A stretch of 64,000 nt of DNA from Erwinia psidii (GTDB taxonomy: Bacteria; Pseudomonadota; Gammaproteobacteria; Enterobacterales; Enterobacteriaceae). The position numbers and the translations under genes are program-made. The stretch covers positions 186,001-250,000 of the forward strand of contig NZ_RHHM01000001.1 of NCBI RefSeq assembly GCF_003846135.1. The letters run 5' to 3'. Positions 26,140-34,492 of this stretch are shown one piece after another; the stretch's first letter is position 1, and each line of letters opens with the position of its first letter. The notes under the pieces were generated by a model. The model was given only the letters and a program-made list of their open reading frames with translations, made no database searches and was not told where the DNA came from.

Positions 26140-27135
26140 TTGAATATCCGAAAATACCTGGAGAGCAGTCCAGCCATTACTTATTATCTTAATGAACATT
26201 CAGGATACCTGAAATTAACCCCGAAACCGCTACCAGATCATCTGCATACTGAGCAAGCGTGCTTTATATGTCATTATGGATTATTATTCATTACTAACGC
26301 AGAATACTTACTCTGCCTTATTTCCATCTGCCCTGCACTGTCTGAAAACATGAATACAGGCAAAGACGACTGGTATTGGGAATTATATAATAGCAATCTC
26401 AGCCCAGAAATGAAGGAGATATTTGGTTATCTCTATCCGACAAAACAAAAAATGCCATCAATGCTATCCTGCGCTATAGAAATAAGTATAAACAGACAAA
26501 GTGCAAAGGGATTCATCTCCATGCCCCTCCTGGCATGGAAAAAGATATTTTTACACAGCAACTGGGAAATTAATCGGGCTATTATAAACAGCCATTTTAT
26601 CTATTATTTACCACTACTACTGTCTTCAACGACGTTACCTGCCGGAATGATCCAGAGTCTTCGCACAGGAGACATTCTCATTCCTGATAACCAATTTTTT
26701 AGTCCGAATGGTTTGGGAAGATTAAAGATTGGCAACAAATGGATTTATTTACAACAAAGCACTGCGGAGATTTTAACCTTTTTAGTCATTCACAATAAGG
26801 TACAGGACATGGAATCAACACAATCTGACGCTAACTACCCCGAAATTGTGTCGATATCTTCTGAAGATGTCAGTGAACAAAGACAGTTCATGGTTCAGGA
26901 TACTGATTTCCCAGATCTTTCCGGTATACCTGTTACCGTCACTCTTCGGGCGGGTACACTGGAGATTACATTAGAACAGCTCCATTCGCTTGGGCCAGGA
27001 TCAATACTGGCTTTTTGTGGTAGTACTCCCGGTTACGCTACCCTGTATTATGCGGAGCGACCACTTGCGCACGGAGAACTGGTTGATATTGAGGGTGAAC
27101 TGGGATTAAGAATAACAAGAATGGAACGTTTTTAA
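26140..27135 (+). CDS. hrcQ: HrcQ (SctQ) cytosolic ring (C-ring/pod) protein
   Basis: A component of the cytosolic sorting platform, homologous to FliM/FliN. The protein has 331 residues, starting TTG at 26140 with AAGGAG just upstream; the short spacing is unusual and may rely on the mini frame ahead. The C-terminal SpoA domain is clear (about 262-331: IPVTVTLRAGTLEITLEQLHSLGPGSIL to LVDIEGELGLRITRM). It is unsplit, as in Erwinia, unlike the hrcQA/hrcQB pair of Pseudomonas syringae. Its stop overlaps the hrcR start as TAATG. Confidence 0.92.
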   Translation: MNIRKYLESSPAITYYLNEHSGYLKLTPKPLPDHLHTEQACFICHYGLLFITNAEYLLCLISICPALSENMNTGKDDWYWELYNSNLSPEMKEIFGYLYPTKQKMPSMLSCAIEISINRQSAKGFISMPLLAWKKIFLHSNWEINRAIINSHFIYYLPLLLSSTTLPAGMIQSLRTGDILIPDNQFFSPNGLGRLKIGNKWIYLQQSTAEILTFLVIHNKVQDMESTQSDANYPEIVSISSEDVSEQRQFMVQDTDFPDLSGIPVTVTLRAGTLEITLEQLHSLGPGSILAFCGSTPGYATLYYAERPLAHGELVDIEGELGLRITRMERF

Positions 27136-27788
27136 TGGATATACAGAATATCGATCCACATATTTTAGCGATATTTGTTGGTGCAATTTCTTTATTACCC
27201 CTGTTTATCATTATATGTACTTCCTTCCTTAAAATATCTGTTGTGTTGCTTATCGTGCGTAATGCACTTGGCATACAACAAGTACCTGCCAATATGGTGA
27301 TATACAGTATCTCATTGGCAGCCACAATTTTTATTATGATGCCGGTATTCAACGAAACATGCCGAAGAATTGAAGATGTGTCACAAGGAGAAATGAACAT
27401 TGAAGCAATTTATTCCAACCGTGAAAGAATCATTGAGCCGTTACAGAATTTCTTTTTGCATAATATCAATCCTGACACGCAAATCCGTTTAACCAAAGCA
27501 GCAAAAAAATTATGGCAAAAAAACGCTGAAGACCCTGTAGACCATAACAATCTGGCCATTATATTAAGTTCGTTCGTTTTATCTGAGTTACAGGCGGGTT
27601 TCAAAACAGGTTTTCTTATTTATATCCCGTTTCTAGTTGTCGACCTACTCGTTGCTAACATACTTATGGCCTTGGGTATGCAAATGGTGGCTCCGATGGT
27701 GGTTTCACTGCCGCTTAAACTCCTTCTTTTTACATTAATTGATGGCTGGAGCCGCTTACTCGAAGGTTTATTTTACAGTTATCTCTAG
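27135..27788 (+). CDS. hrcR: HrcR (SctR) export-apparatus protein
   Basis: A core subunit of the helical export gate (SctR5S4T1), equivalent to FliP. It has 217 residues with four hydrophobic segments. Family blocks are present: LLPLFIIICTSFLKISVVLLIVRNALGIQQ, IEPLQNFF and FVLSELQAGFKTGFLIYIPFLVVDLLVANILMALGM. The start overlaps the hrcQ stop by one base. Confidence 0.97.
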   Translation: MDIQNIDPHILAIFVGAISLLPLFIIICTSFLKISVVLLIVRNALGIQQVPANMVIYSISLAATIFIMMPVFNETCRRIEDVSQGEMNIEAIYSNRERIIEPLQNFFLHNINPDTQIRLTKAAKKLWQKNAEDPVDHNNLAIILSSFVLSELQAGFKTGFLIYIPFLVVDLLVANILMALGMQMVAPMVVSLPLKLLLFTLIDGWSRLLEGLFYSYL

Positions 27789-27803
27789 CGTCAGGAAATT
27801 AAG

Positions 27804-28064
27804 ATGTATATTCTTGAAATATTGAAGCAGGGTTTCTACATATTATTACTTTTATCAGCTCCGCCTATGTTAATAGCTATTTTTGTCGGGGTTACCATTT
27901 CCTTAATCCAGTCGATGATGCAACTACAGGATGCAACACTGCCTTTTGTACTTAAACTAATATCAGTCGGCATCATGCTGTTTATTACTGGAAGATGGAT
28001 ATTAGACCAGATCGTACAGTTGAGTCTTAACTGTTTTGATTTGATTAGCCAGGCCAACTATTAA
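27804..28064 (+). CDS. hrcS: HrcS (SctS) export-apparatus protein
   Basis: A small gate subunit equivalent to FliQ. It has 86 residues and two membrane helices (about 15-38 and 50-70), with the family core PPMLIAIFVGVTISLIQSMMQLQDATLPF. It lies 15 bases after hrcR and one base before hrcT. Confidence 0.97.
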   Translation: MYILEILKQGFYILLLLSAPPMLIAIFVGVTISLIQSMMQLQDATLPFVLKLISVGIMLFITGRWILDQIVQLSLNCFDLISQANY

Positions 28065-28065
28065 C

Positions 28066-28863
28066 ATGTATTATTTTTCATGGTTAAGTGAGCCACTAAC
28101 CTCGCTCATTTTATGCAGCGCAAGAGTCTATATTTATATATATGTAATTTCATTATTTGCTTTCAAAGAAATAAAAGGCGTTATTCTCTACAGTATTGCA
28201 TTTACTCTTACCATTACTCCGGCATTGTATATCAGTGAACAGGTAAACTTTAGTAATATCCGGGGTGCGGTTTTTTTTCTTCTGTTTATTAAAGAATTAC
28301 TCCTGGGACTTATAGTGGGATTAATGCTGGCCGTTCCTTTCTGGATTTTTGAAAGCACAGGCGCTCTTTTTGACAACCAGCGTGGTGTTTTAATGGGTGA
28401 ACAAATAAACCCAGCAATGACCACCAGCAATTCAGTGTCAGGTTATATTATTAAATCTATTTTCATAATCACTTTTATTTATAATAATGGATTTTCCCAG
28501 CTTGTTGCCCTGATCTGGGACAGTTATGTTTTCTGGCCGGTTGACAGTCTTTATTTCTCTCAAACAAAACAGGTAGTTACTTACTGGCTGTTGTTACTTT
28601 CAGAATCCTTTATTTCCATACTTGTTTACAGTGCTCCATTCTCTGTACTACTACTATTAATTGATTTCAGTATCGCTATCCTCAGTCTCCACAGTCCCAG
28701 AATGCAGGTAACATTAATTGCACTGCCAACAAAAATACTGATCAGTATAGCCTTCCTGATTGTTTATATACCGGGTCTGGTTAACTTATCTGAGAAACAG
28801 ATAATAAGGCAGGAAAATATTATCCATAACATACCCAATATAATCAGACTAAGCAAGGACTGA
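28066..28863 (+). CDS. hrcT: HrcT (SctT) export-apparatus protein
   Basis: The single-copy gate subunit equivalent to FliR. It has 265 residues and is strongly hydrophobic, with about six to eight segments. Recognisable blocks are FIKELLLGLIVGLMLAVPFWIFESTGALFDNQRG and a C-terminal APFSVLLLLIDFSIAIL. The N-terminal region is more divergent than in close Hrp relatives. It is spaced one base from hrcS and three from hrcU. Confidence 0.96.
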   Translation: MYYFSWLSEPLTSLILCSARVYIYIYVISLFAFKEIKGVILYSIAFTLTITPALYISEQVNFSNIRGAVFFLLFIKELLLGLIVGLMLAVPFWIFESTGALFDNQRGVLMGEQINPAMTTSNSVSGYIIKSIFIITFIYNNGFSQLVALIWDSYVFWPVDSLYFSQTKQVVTYWLLLLSESFISILVYSAPFSVLLLLIDFSIAILSLHSPRMQVTLIALPTKILISIAFLIVYIPGLVNLSEKQIIRQENIIHNIPNIIRLSKD

Positions 28864-28866
28864 ACT

Positions 28867-29937
28867 ATGGGAGAAAAAAAAGAGAAACCAACAAAAAGAA
28901 AACTGGACAAGTCAAAAAAAAAGGGGGATGTCAGCAAAAGTGAAGAAATCATATTGCTGTTAACGGTCACCGTCACTATAGAAATAATGCTCAGAATGGC
29001 AATTAACGGCCTGGAGCGACTGGAAAGACTGTATGTCATCTCATTAAGATTAACCAATCTGCCATTTAATTCAGCAATACAGATTATAACTATTTCGATG
29101 ATTTCAGAATTATGTATGTTTATTTTACCCCTTGCGGGAATGGTAATCATACTAAGAATAGCTGGTAGCTGGGTACAGTTCGGGATCGTTTTCTCTCCCT
29201 CGGTGATAGCCTTAAGAATGGATCGTTTAAATCCGGCGAACAAATTAAAACAAATTTTTTCCGGAAGTCAAATAATTGAGTTGTTAATGAACTTTATAAA
29301 GTTTTTAATACTAATATATCTCACTTACCAGACTATTATTTCCAGAACAGATGATATTATTAACCTTTCGAGAGAAACTCTCAGAATGTTCCCTCTAATG
29401 CTTTGTAGCATTATGCGTGAGATACTTCACAATTTCATGATATTATTCGTTTTTTTATCTGCCTTTGATCTTTTTATAAAACGCTATTTTTTCCTGAAAA
29501 AACAAGGAATGAGCATTGAAGAAATGCGTCGTGAACTTCAGGATACGGAAGGTAATCCTCTGATTAAGTCTTACAGAAAAATATTGTCAGCGCTTCTCTC
29601 ACTTCCATCTGAGTCTCGCCATGTAGAGGATCCCCCTGGCAATATTCTGAAGGACACTGACGTGGTGATTTACGATGGTTCATCTGTGGCCATCGCACTT
29701 AGCTATAAAAAAAATACGTTTTCTTTACCCCAAATCGTTTTCAATGCCAGAGGCAAAAATGCGAATTACCTGATCTGCCTTTCTAAGCAGGAAAAAGTTC
29801 CTGTTATTCACTCGACAGTTCTGGCCAATACCCTTTCTCAAGGTAAGGCTGGTGAATGTATTCCTGCCGACATTATTGAGCAAGTCGCTCATATTTATAC
29901 AACACTCGATCAACAAAACCGGATAAGTGCTGAATGA
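28867..29937 (+). CDS. hrcU: HrcU (SctU) switch protein lacking the NPTH autocleavage motif
   Basis: Equivalent to FlhB/YscU, with four membrane helices (about 25-210) and a cytosolic C-terminal domain. It has 356 residues, and both the linker MSIEEMRRELQDTEGNP and the C-terminal domain core (VAIALSYKK, GKNANYLICLSKQEKVPVIHS, GECIPADIIEQVAHIY) are present. At the universally expected NPTH site the sequence reads YDGS (residues 269-272, VVIYDGSSVAIAL). Asn-Pro cyclisation and self-cleavage therefore cannot occur in the usual way. It is the last gene of the operon; no clear terminator follows. Confidence 0.95.
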   Translation: MGEKKEKPTKRKLDKSKKKGDVSKSEEIILLLTVTVTIEIMLRMAINGLERLERLYVISLRLTNLPFNSAIQIITISMISELCMFILPLAGMVIILRIAGSWVQFGIVFSPSVIALRMDRLNPANKLKQIFSGSQIIELLMNFIKFLILIYLTYQTIISRTDDIINLSRETLRMFPLMLCSIMREILHNFMILFVFLSAFDLFIKRYFFLKKQGMSIEEMRRELQDTEGNPLIKSYRKILSALLSLPSESRHVEDPPGNILKDTDVVIYDGSSVAIALSYKKNTFSLPQIVFNARGKNANYLICLSKQEKVPVIHSTVLANTLSQGKAGECIPADIIEQVAHIYTTLDQQNRISAE

Positions 29938-30171
29938 CCGTTCCGGGCAGCAGAGCACGTTAAGTGAATTCTGCACGTATTGTGTGAATTTTTTCAATCG
30001 CCAAAAAGAAACACATCGCCTGGTGGATTTTTATGATGCCGATCATGCCGTCATCTTCTGCAATGCACGTCGCCTGATGTGGGAGCGGTTCACTTTGCGC
30101 TGAATACTCATCGGCATGCGGCCAGTGATATTGTTCGCACAAGAAAAAACATCTGCGTTTGGCGACAGTAT

Positions 30172-30190
30172 GATAATGAATATCATTAAC
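30172..30190. promoter_or_regulatory. Fur-box-like palindrome without an obvious target
   Basis: GATAATGAATATCATTAAC matches 16 of 19 positions of the Fur consensus GATAATGATAATCATTATC. It lies in the 580-base gene-free region between hrcU and the effector gene. A 60-codon frame leftward of it (29960-30142, minus) is not convincing. Apart from this site and the heptamer array, I see no gene in the region. Confidence 0.4.
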
Positions 30191-30278
30191 ATTCAGTATT
30201 TAACTACCCAACGCCAGCAGTGTTTACAGAAACATGGTGATATAGCGACATGGTAAATCAGGGGGTGCACATAGCGGT

Positions 30279-30425
30279 ATTACTGATTACTGATTACTGA
30301 TTGCAGATTGCAGATTGCAGATTGCAGATTGCAAATTGCAGATTGCAGATTGCAGATTGCAGATTGCAGATTGCAGATTGCAGATTGCAGATTGCAGATT
30401 GCAGATTACAGATTACTGATTACAG
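30279..30425. repeat. Heptanucleotide tandem repeat, 21 units
   Basis: Twenty-one contiguous 7-base units: three ATTACTG, then fifteen ATTGCAG (one ATTGCAA), then ATTACAG, ATTACTG, ATTACAG. The variant units at both ends and the uniform core fit expansion by slippage from the centre. The array lies between the end of hrcU and the 3' end of the effector-like gene. A frame reading through it gives a seven-residue repeat, which is a by-product of the 21-base periodicity. Confidence 0.97.
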
Positions 30426-30517
30426 CCGATATTGCGGGCAGGCCACTGGTTTGCGAGAAATAATCACCAATAATCAAAGGCCATTATCATTAGATGATGA
30501 CGGCCCTGTGGATAAAA

Positions 30518-32497
30518 TCAATACATTTTCACCACTCTGTCATTGGATAAATTTTTATTTTCTAAATGGACTTCATCAAAATTGTAAGCATTTTCGCCAA
30601 ACTCTCTCAGCCTGTTTTGACGGCGTAGATCACCTATAGTTCCCGTCGGGTATGAGTTTGACAGCTCCATAAAATTTTCATTGTGTTCAATATTTTCATT
30701 GAGTGATACGCCAGGGATACCTTGCGCATTAATTTTATAAAGGTGAAACTCCCCCCACCCAAACTCTGCTGCACCATACTCCTCCGCCCCTTTTTGACTA
30801 CGTGAAACAATTAACGACGGACCGGAAGTCATTTTCTTCACCCCGCCGAAATGCATGGAGTCCCGGAAACCAATGTCCTGAGGATCGCCCCTGCGTTCAG
30901 TTCGCTCTTTTTTCTCGACCCGGTACAGTGTGTCAAAGTTGTTTCTTTCAATATACCCACGATTATTAAGATAACTTCCCTGTGGTAAATTGATGCTATC
31001 TCTTAATGGATTTTCTGGCGGTTCAATATCCTGATAGGGTGAATAAGCGACCCCACTGGAACCGGCGTTCGATCCACTAACGCTGGATCTGGAGGAGGAT
31101 CGGCCTGATTCGCTCACCGGACGACCGGTTTCAGATGAAGGACCTGGCCGTGGCTCGATGTCAACAGGCGCTGGTCGCACCGGCTCTTGCTGCCGTGTCA
31201 TACTCAGATCGAGAGGATGTTGCGGTAGGTCTTGTCGTGGATCAGGATACGTTTTTCCCGGTGCCTGATTCATCGGTCTGCCCGGATACATTCCACCTGG
31301 CAGCCGGGTTTGCCGCCACTCACCATTATTGTATGAGACATTCAGCACCTCTTTCCTGGTGGCAGGATCGATAATATTTGCCTGCTGGCTGTCTGTTCTG
31401 AAGTTCTGGTTAATTTCATAAACTTTACTTTCTCCCGTGCTGTCCTTATAGCGCAGTAACCATCGATCTTCGCCGGCGCCGTTTTTTATTTGATGAATAC
31501 CATTTGTGCCGACACGGCTTTGCTGTATTAGCGTTTCACCATCTCTGAGGGCATATTGGCTGATATTTCCACTTTGAGAAGGTCGCAGACGATTGATTTC
31601 TGACCCAGAATATTCAGGCAATATTGCTATCTGTCCCGGACGTTCGGAGGTACGGCTGGCTGAAGTTTTTACTCGACTGTTACCGGCAACCTCTTCCTCC
31701 AGTTCGCTTTTTATCTCACCTTCAGCAAAAATTTCCCCCAAAGCCCCCACATCTGCTGCCAGTCCATCGAAGGCAAGTAACAGGCCGATCGCTTTCATAT
31801 AACGATCCGAATTAGAGGCTTCATTACTTTCCTGCTGCAACGGCTGTTGTGAAAAATATTTCAGTGCCTGCACTTTATCCCTGTCGCTATACTGTCCCAG
31901 TGGTTTTGTCTCAAGTCCGGGAACCGGCCAGGTATTTGTCTTATATTCTTTACCATTTCCCAGTTGAGAATTATAAAAATCACGTCCTGCCTCCACAGGC
32001 AGTGAGGGCACAAGCGAATTACCACGCGCGTTATACACGGGATGCTGTCTGGGTGCAGAGTACTGTTCCTGTACTCTGGATTTCAGATTGTCGATAACCT
32101 GTTGGTCTTTGTACCAATCGGTTGGCAGATTGTCGGTATCATGGATATCAGCAGCGGCAAGCCCCCAGGAAAGAATGGATTCCCGCGCATCATAAGCAGT
32201 CCCATATGACGCAGTAAAATCTGATTCAGTCGCATGCCATTCTTGCTTACGGATAATACTCCCTGCTAGCTGTTTCTCCAGTGGTTTATATTCTTTTCCT
32301 CGGGGATCCTGAGTAAACTTCAGCTTGCTGGCATCAACCCTGGGAAACTGAATGGTCCTGTTATTGCCAGGTCCTGTAACTGAATATCCATCAGGGAGAT
32401 CGCGTTTTGTTCGTATGTTACCTTTGACTTCAGCATCGGATGCTAATTTCAATTGCACAGCATTCATTGCAGATAATGGCGTTGAGTTAATTTTCAT
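30518..32497 (-). CDS. Candidate T3SS effector with ADP-ribosyltransferase-like C-terminal domain
   Basis: A 659-residue protein starting MKINSTPLSAMNAVQL, with a Ser/Thr/Asn-rich N terminus without a Sec signal. The N-terminal half (about 30-260) is unfamiliar. Residues about 319-405 (DGETLIQQ to LPGGMYPG) are homologous to a segment of the 1833-residue protein at 41.0 kb. A Pro/Ser-rich linker (about 405-490) leads to a C-terminal domain resembling heat-labile-enterotoxin/pertussis-type ADP-ribosyltransferases: LYRVEKK (Arg526), a serine strand SLIVSRS (565-567) with following HLYKINAQG, and NFMELSN (Glu611, candidate catalytic). The E-x-E form is not intact, so activity is uncertain. AAGAGG precedes the ATG, and an hrp box lies 168 bases upstream, divergent from hrpA. 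Confidence 0.7.
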   Translation of the reverse strand: MKINSTPLSAMNAVQLKLASDAEVKGNIRTKRDLPDGYSVTGPGNNRTIQFPRVDASKLKFTQDPRGKEYKPLEKQLAGSIIRKQEWHATESDFTASYGTAYDARESILSWGLAAADIHDTDNLPTDWYKDQQVIDNLKSRVQEQYSAPRQHPVYNARGNSLVPSLPVEAGRDFYNSQLGNGKEYKTNTWPVPGLETKPLGQYSDRDKVQALKYFSQQPLQQESNEASNSDRYMKAIGLLLAFDGLAADVGALGEIFAEGEIKSELEEEVAGNSRVKTSASRTSERPGQIAILPEYSGSEINRLRPSQSGNISQYALRDGETLIQQSRVGTNGIHQIKNGAGEDRWLLRYKDSTGESKVYEINQNFRTDSQQANIIDPATRKEVLNVSYNNGEWRQTRLPGGMYPGRPMNQAPGKTYPDPRQDLPQHPLDLSMTRQQEPVRPAPVDIEPRPGPSSETGRPVSESGRSSSRSSVSGSNAGSSGVAYSPYQDIEPPENPLRDSINLPQGSYLNNRGYIERNNFDTLYRVEKKERTERRGDPQDIGFRDSMHFGGVKKMTSGPSLIVSRSQKGAEEYGAAEFGWGEFHLYKINAQGIPGVSLNENIEHNENFMELSNSYPTGTIGDLRRQNRLREFGENAYNFDEVHLENKNLSNDRVVKMY

Positions 32498-32664
32498 GAC
32501 AACCTCTTATACATATGATAAATATGACACGGACAATATATTTAAACCGTTTAAGCCTAACGGTTAAATAACAAATAATTTTCAATTAATAAATCAGAAG
32601 TGCCACCACTATTATTTCAGACATATTATTATGATAAGAGGCTTTCAGCTGTGACCTCCAATAT

Positions 32665-32693
32665 TTGGTGTTAAATTTTAAGTATTTAGTTCC
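32665..32693 (-). promoter_or_regulatory. HrpL-type promoter (hrp box) of the effector-like gene
   Basis: On the minus strand the site reads GGAACT, 16 bases, ACACCAA, five of six and four of five defined consensus positions. The 5' leader would be about 160 bases. It is divergent from the hrpA promoter in the 458-base gap between the two genes. Confidence 0.7.
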
Positions 32694-32883
32694 ATTTAAC
32701 TCACTGTTATATTTCTATATTTTTAAAATAGCTTAAATAAGATCATGAAAAGGTTTTAAATTATTCTCATCTTACCGCATGAAGTGTAAACCCTGTTTAT
32801 TAAATTAAAGTCTGCCTCGCCACCAGAGTATAAGCAGCATACGATCTCTGACCCTGCACAGATCCATCACTGGTATAAAAAAG

Positions 32884-32912
32884 TGAACTGTTTTGTTTTG
32901 TATTGCCACCAA
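32884..32912 (+). promoter_or_regulatory. HrpL-type promoter (hrp box) of the hrpA operon
   Basis: TGAACT, 16 bases, CCACCAA, ending 43 bases before the hrpA ATG. The -10 half matches the CCACNNA consensus fully. Confidence 0.75.
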
Positions 32913-32955
32913 TATACCGTAACACCAATACCCTCAATCAATAAGGAGATATGAT

Positions 32956-33162
32956 ATGGCCGGTGCAGCTTCACTGGGATCATCCCTGGCATCCATGCAA
33001 CTTCTGGATTCAGTTTCTGCCGCGACGACAGCGATGAATGCGGCGGCACAGTCCACCAAAATGATAACGGATACTATTAATGGCATTACCAGTTCTTTCG
33101 TTGATTCAGCCACAAAAGCACAAAACTCCATGCAGCAGGCGGGTAAAGCAATTCAGTATTGA
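32956..33162 (+). CDS. hrpA: HrpA-like T3SS pilus/needle subunit
   Basis: A 68-residue small protein rich in Ala, Ser, Thr, Met and Gln, without Cys, and predicted to be helical; this is the profile of Hrp pilins and needle subunits. AAGGAG lies seven bases before the ATG, the strongest ribosome-binding site in the island, as expected for an abundant structural protein. Being first in an hrpA-hrpB-hrcJ-hrpD-hrpE operon behind an hrp box is the canonical Hrp position. Pilins are too divergent for motif proof. Confidence 0.8.
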   Translation: MAGAASLGSSLASMQLLDSVSAATTAMNAAAQSTKMITDTINGITSSFVDSATKAQNSMQQAGKAIQY

Positions 33163-33236
33163 ATTTAAGTAACAGTGATTGATTATTACCCCAGTAAATG
33201 GGACGTTAAATTACATCTTTGAAGAGGTAACTTATT

Positions 33237-33650
33237 ATGTTGATACAAAGTATTAATTCGTCACAACAAAATATCAGTGCTAATTCCCCAGTGTTCAGCG
33301 GCGCTGACTCTGTTGCAAAATCCTGTCAGCCACCATCAAATAAAAACATTCATAAACAAGGTGAATGCAATGGGAATAAACCAGGCAAAAGCGGTTCTGA
33401 ATCTTCACAGAGCAATAAAACCAGCAGTAACTCAGACAGTGAATCAATTTTTAACCAGATTTTTTCAATGTTAAACAAGTTATCTCAGCAAGCTGGGCAG
33501 AGTCTTAAATCAGCCTCAGGTAGCAGTGACCCATATAATGTACTGAAAGCCAATCGTTCAATGTCTGACTACTATCTTAATAACCAGTTTTTTTCTAAAA
33601 TGATAGGAAAAGTAACAAACTCTCTGGAAAAGCTGACAAGCCTGCAATAG
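33237..33650 (+). CDS. hrpB: HrpB (SctI) inner-rod protein
   Basis: A 137-residue protein with a disordered Ser/Asn/Lys-rich first half and a helical C-terminal third. The third matches the SctI pattern: DPYNVLKANRSMSDYYLNNQFFSKMIGKV then NSLEKLTSLQ. It should form the rod that connects the gate to the pilus and be an early substrate of the system. It follows hrpA with a GAGG site before its ATG and precedes hrcJ. Confidence 0.85.
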   Translation: MLIQSINSSQQNISANSPVFSGADSVAKSCQPPSNKNIHKQGECNGNKPGKSGSESSQSNKTSSNSDSESIFNQIFSMLNKLSQQAGQSLKSASGSSDPYNVLKANRSMSDYYLNNQFFSKMIGKVTNSLEKLTSLQ

Positions 33651-33665
33651 CGTAAGCAATCAACT

Positions 33666-34376
33666 ATGTCTGCGTTTTTAATAAAATATTTACCTGTTAT
33701 TCTCCTGGTGATTTTCCTGTCGGGATGCAATGATAACTTACAGTTACATCACGACCTTTCTGAAGAGGCTGCTAATGCAGTCGTGGCTGAGCTTGAACAC
33801 AGAGGTATAAAAGCCAGCAAGTATCAGGATAAAAGTGGTTATACGGTATCTGTTGCCGCATCTGATTTTTCATTTGCTGTAAAGGTCCTTCATTCCGCAG
33901 GCTTACCCCCCCAGACTCATACCAGCCTGGGGGTTATTTTTCATAAGGATGGTCTTATTTCATCACCGCTCGAAGAAAGAGCACGCTATATATTTGCGCT
34001 TTCACAGGAGCTGGAATTTACGCTTTCACAAATAGACGGAGTGGTTGTGGCCAGAGTACACGTTGTATTACCTGAACGTATTTCTTTGGCGGAGCCTGTC
34101 CAGCCTGCCTCCGCTGCCGTTTTTATCAAATACAAAAAAATAAATAACCTGGAAAAAATGAGGTCGGATATCAGAAAACTCATTATCAGCAGCCTTCCAG
34201 GTATGACAGATGCAGGCGATGAAAAACTGGCAATCTCCTTTATTCCTGCCGAACAGCTTACCGATAAACACCGGCTGACTGTCAACAGAAACACTCGTGG
34301 CATAATTTTATATTTTACCGCCTCATTTTTTTTGCTCCTTGCTTTCTTTTTTTTGATTAAAAGAAACCGAAAATGA
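33666..34376 (+). CDS. hrcJ: HrcJ (SctJ) inner-membrane ring lipoprotein
   Basis: Forms the inner ring of the T3SS base. The 236-residue protein has a lipoprotein signal (lipobox LSGC, Cys22), two ring-building domains with the family blocks VVAELEHRGIKASKYQ, LGVIFHKDGLISSPLEERARYIFALSQELEFTLSQIDGVV and ARVHVVLPE, and a C-terminal membrane anchor (RGIILYFTASFFLLLAFFFLI). It is complete and collinear with YscJ/HrcJ proteins. Confidence 0.96.
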   Translation: MSAFLIKYLPVILLVIFLSGCNDNLQLHHDLSEEAANAVVAELEHRGIKASKYQDKSGYTVSVAASDFSFAVKVLHSAGLPPQTHTSLGVIFHKDGLISSPLEERARYIFALSQELEFTLSQIDGVVVARVHVVLPERISLAEPVQPASAAVFIKYKKINNLEKMRSDIRKLIISSLPGMTDAGDEKLAISFIPAEQLTDKHRLTVNRNTRGIILYFTASFFLLLAFFFLIKRNRK

Positions 34377-34492
34377 CAGCATTTACCGATGGCATCATTA
34401 TGTAACAGGACTATCTAATAGCAGTCGCTTATGCCGTCCCCCGCAAAAAAATCACCAAAATGGTGAAAAGAGATGATAAGGACTTTATAACC

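Noticed and set aside
29960-30142. 60-codon minus-strand frame beside the Fur-like site
   Set aside because: No family resemblance and no ribosome-binding site; possibly a relic but not supportable as a gene.
30279-30425. CRISPR array
   Set aside because: Units are 7 bases, directly contiguous and without unique spacers; no cas genes are present.
30301-30639. Frame encoding a heptapeptide repeat (ADCRLQI)
   Set aside because: It is the translation of the 7-base array and then runs over the 3' end of the effector-like gene; there is no ribosome-binding site.
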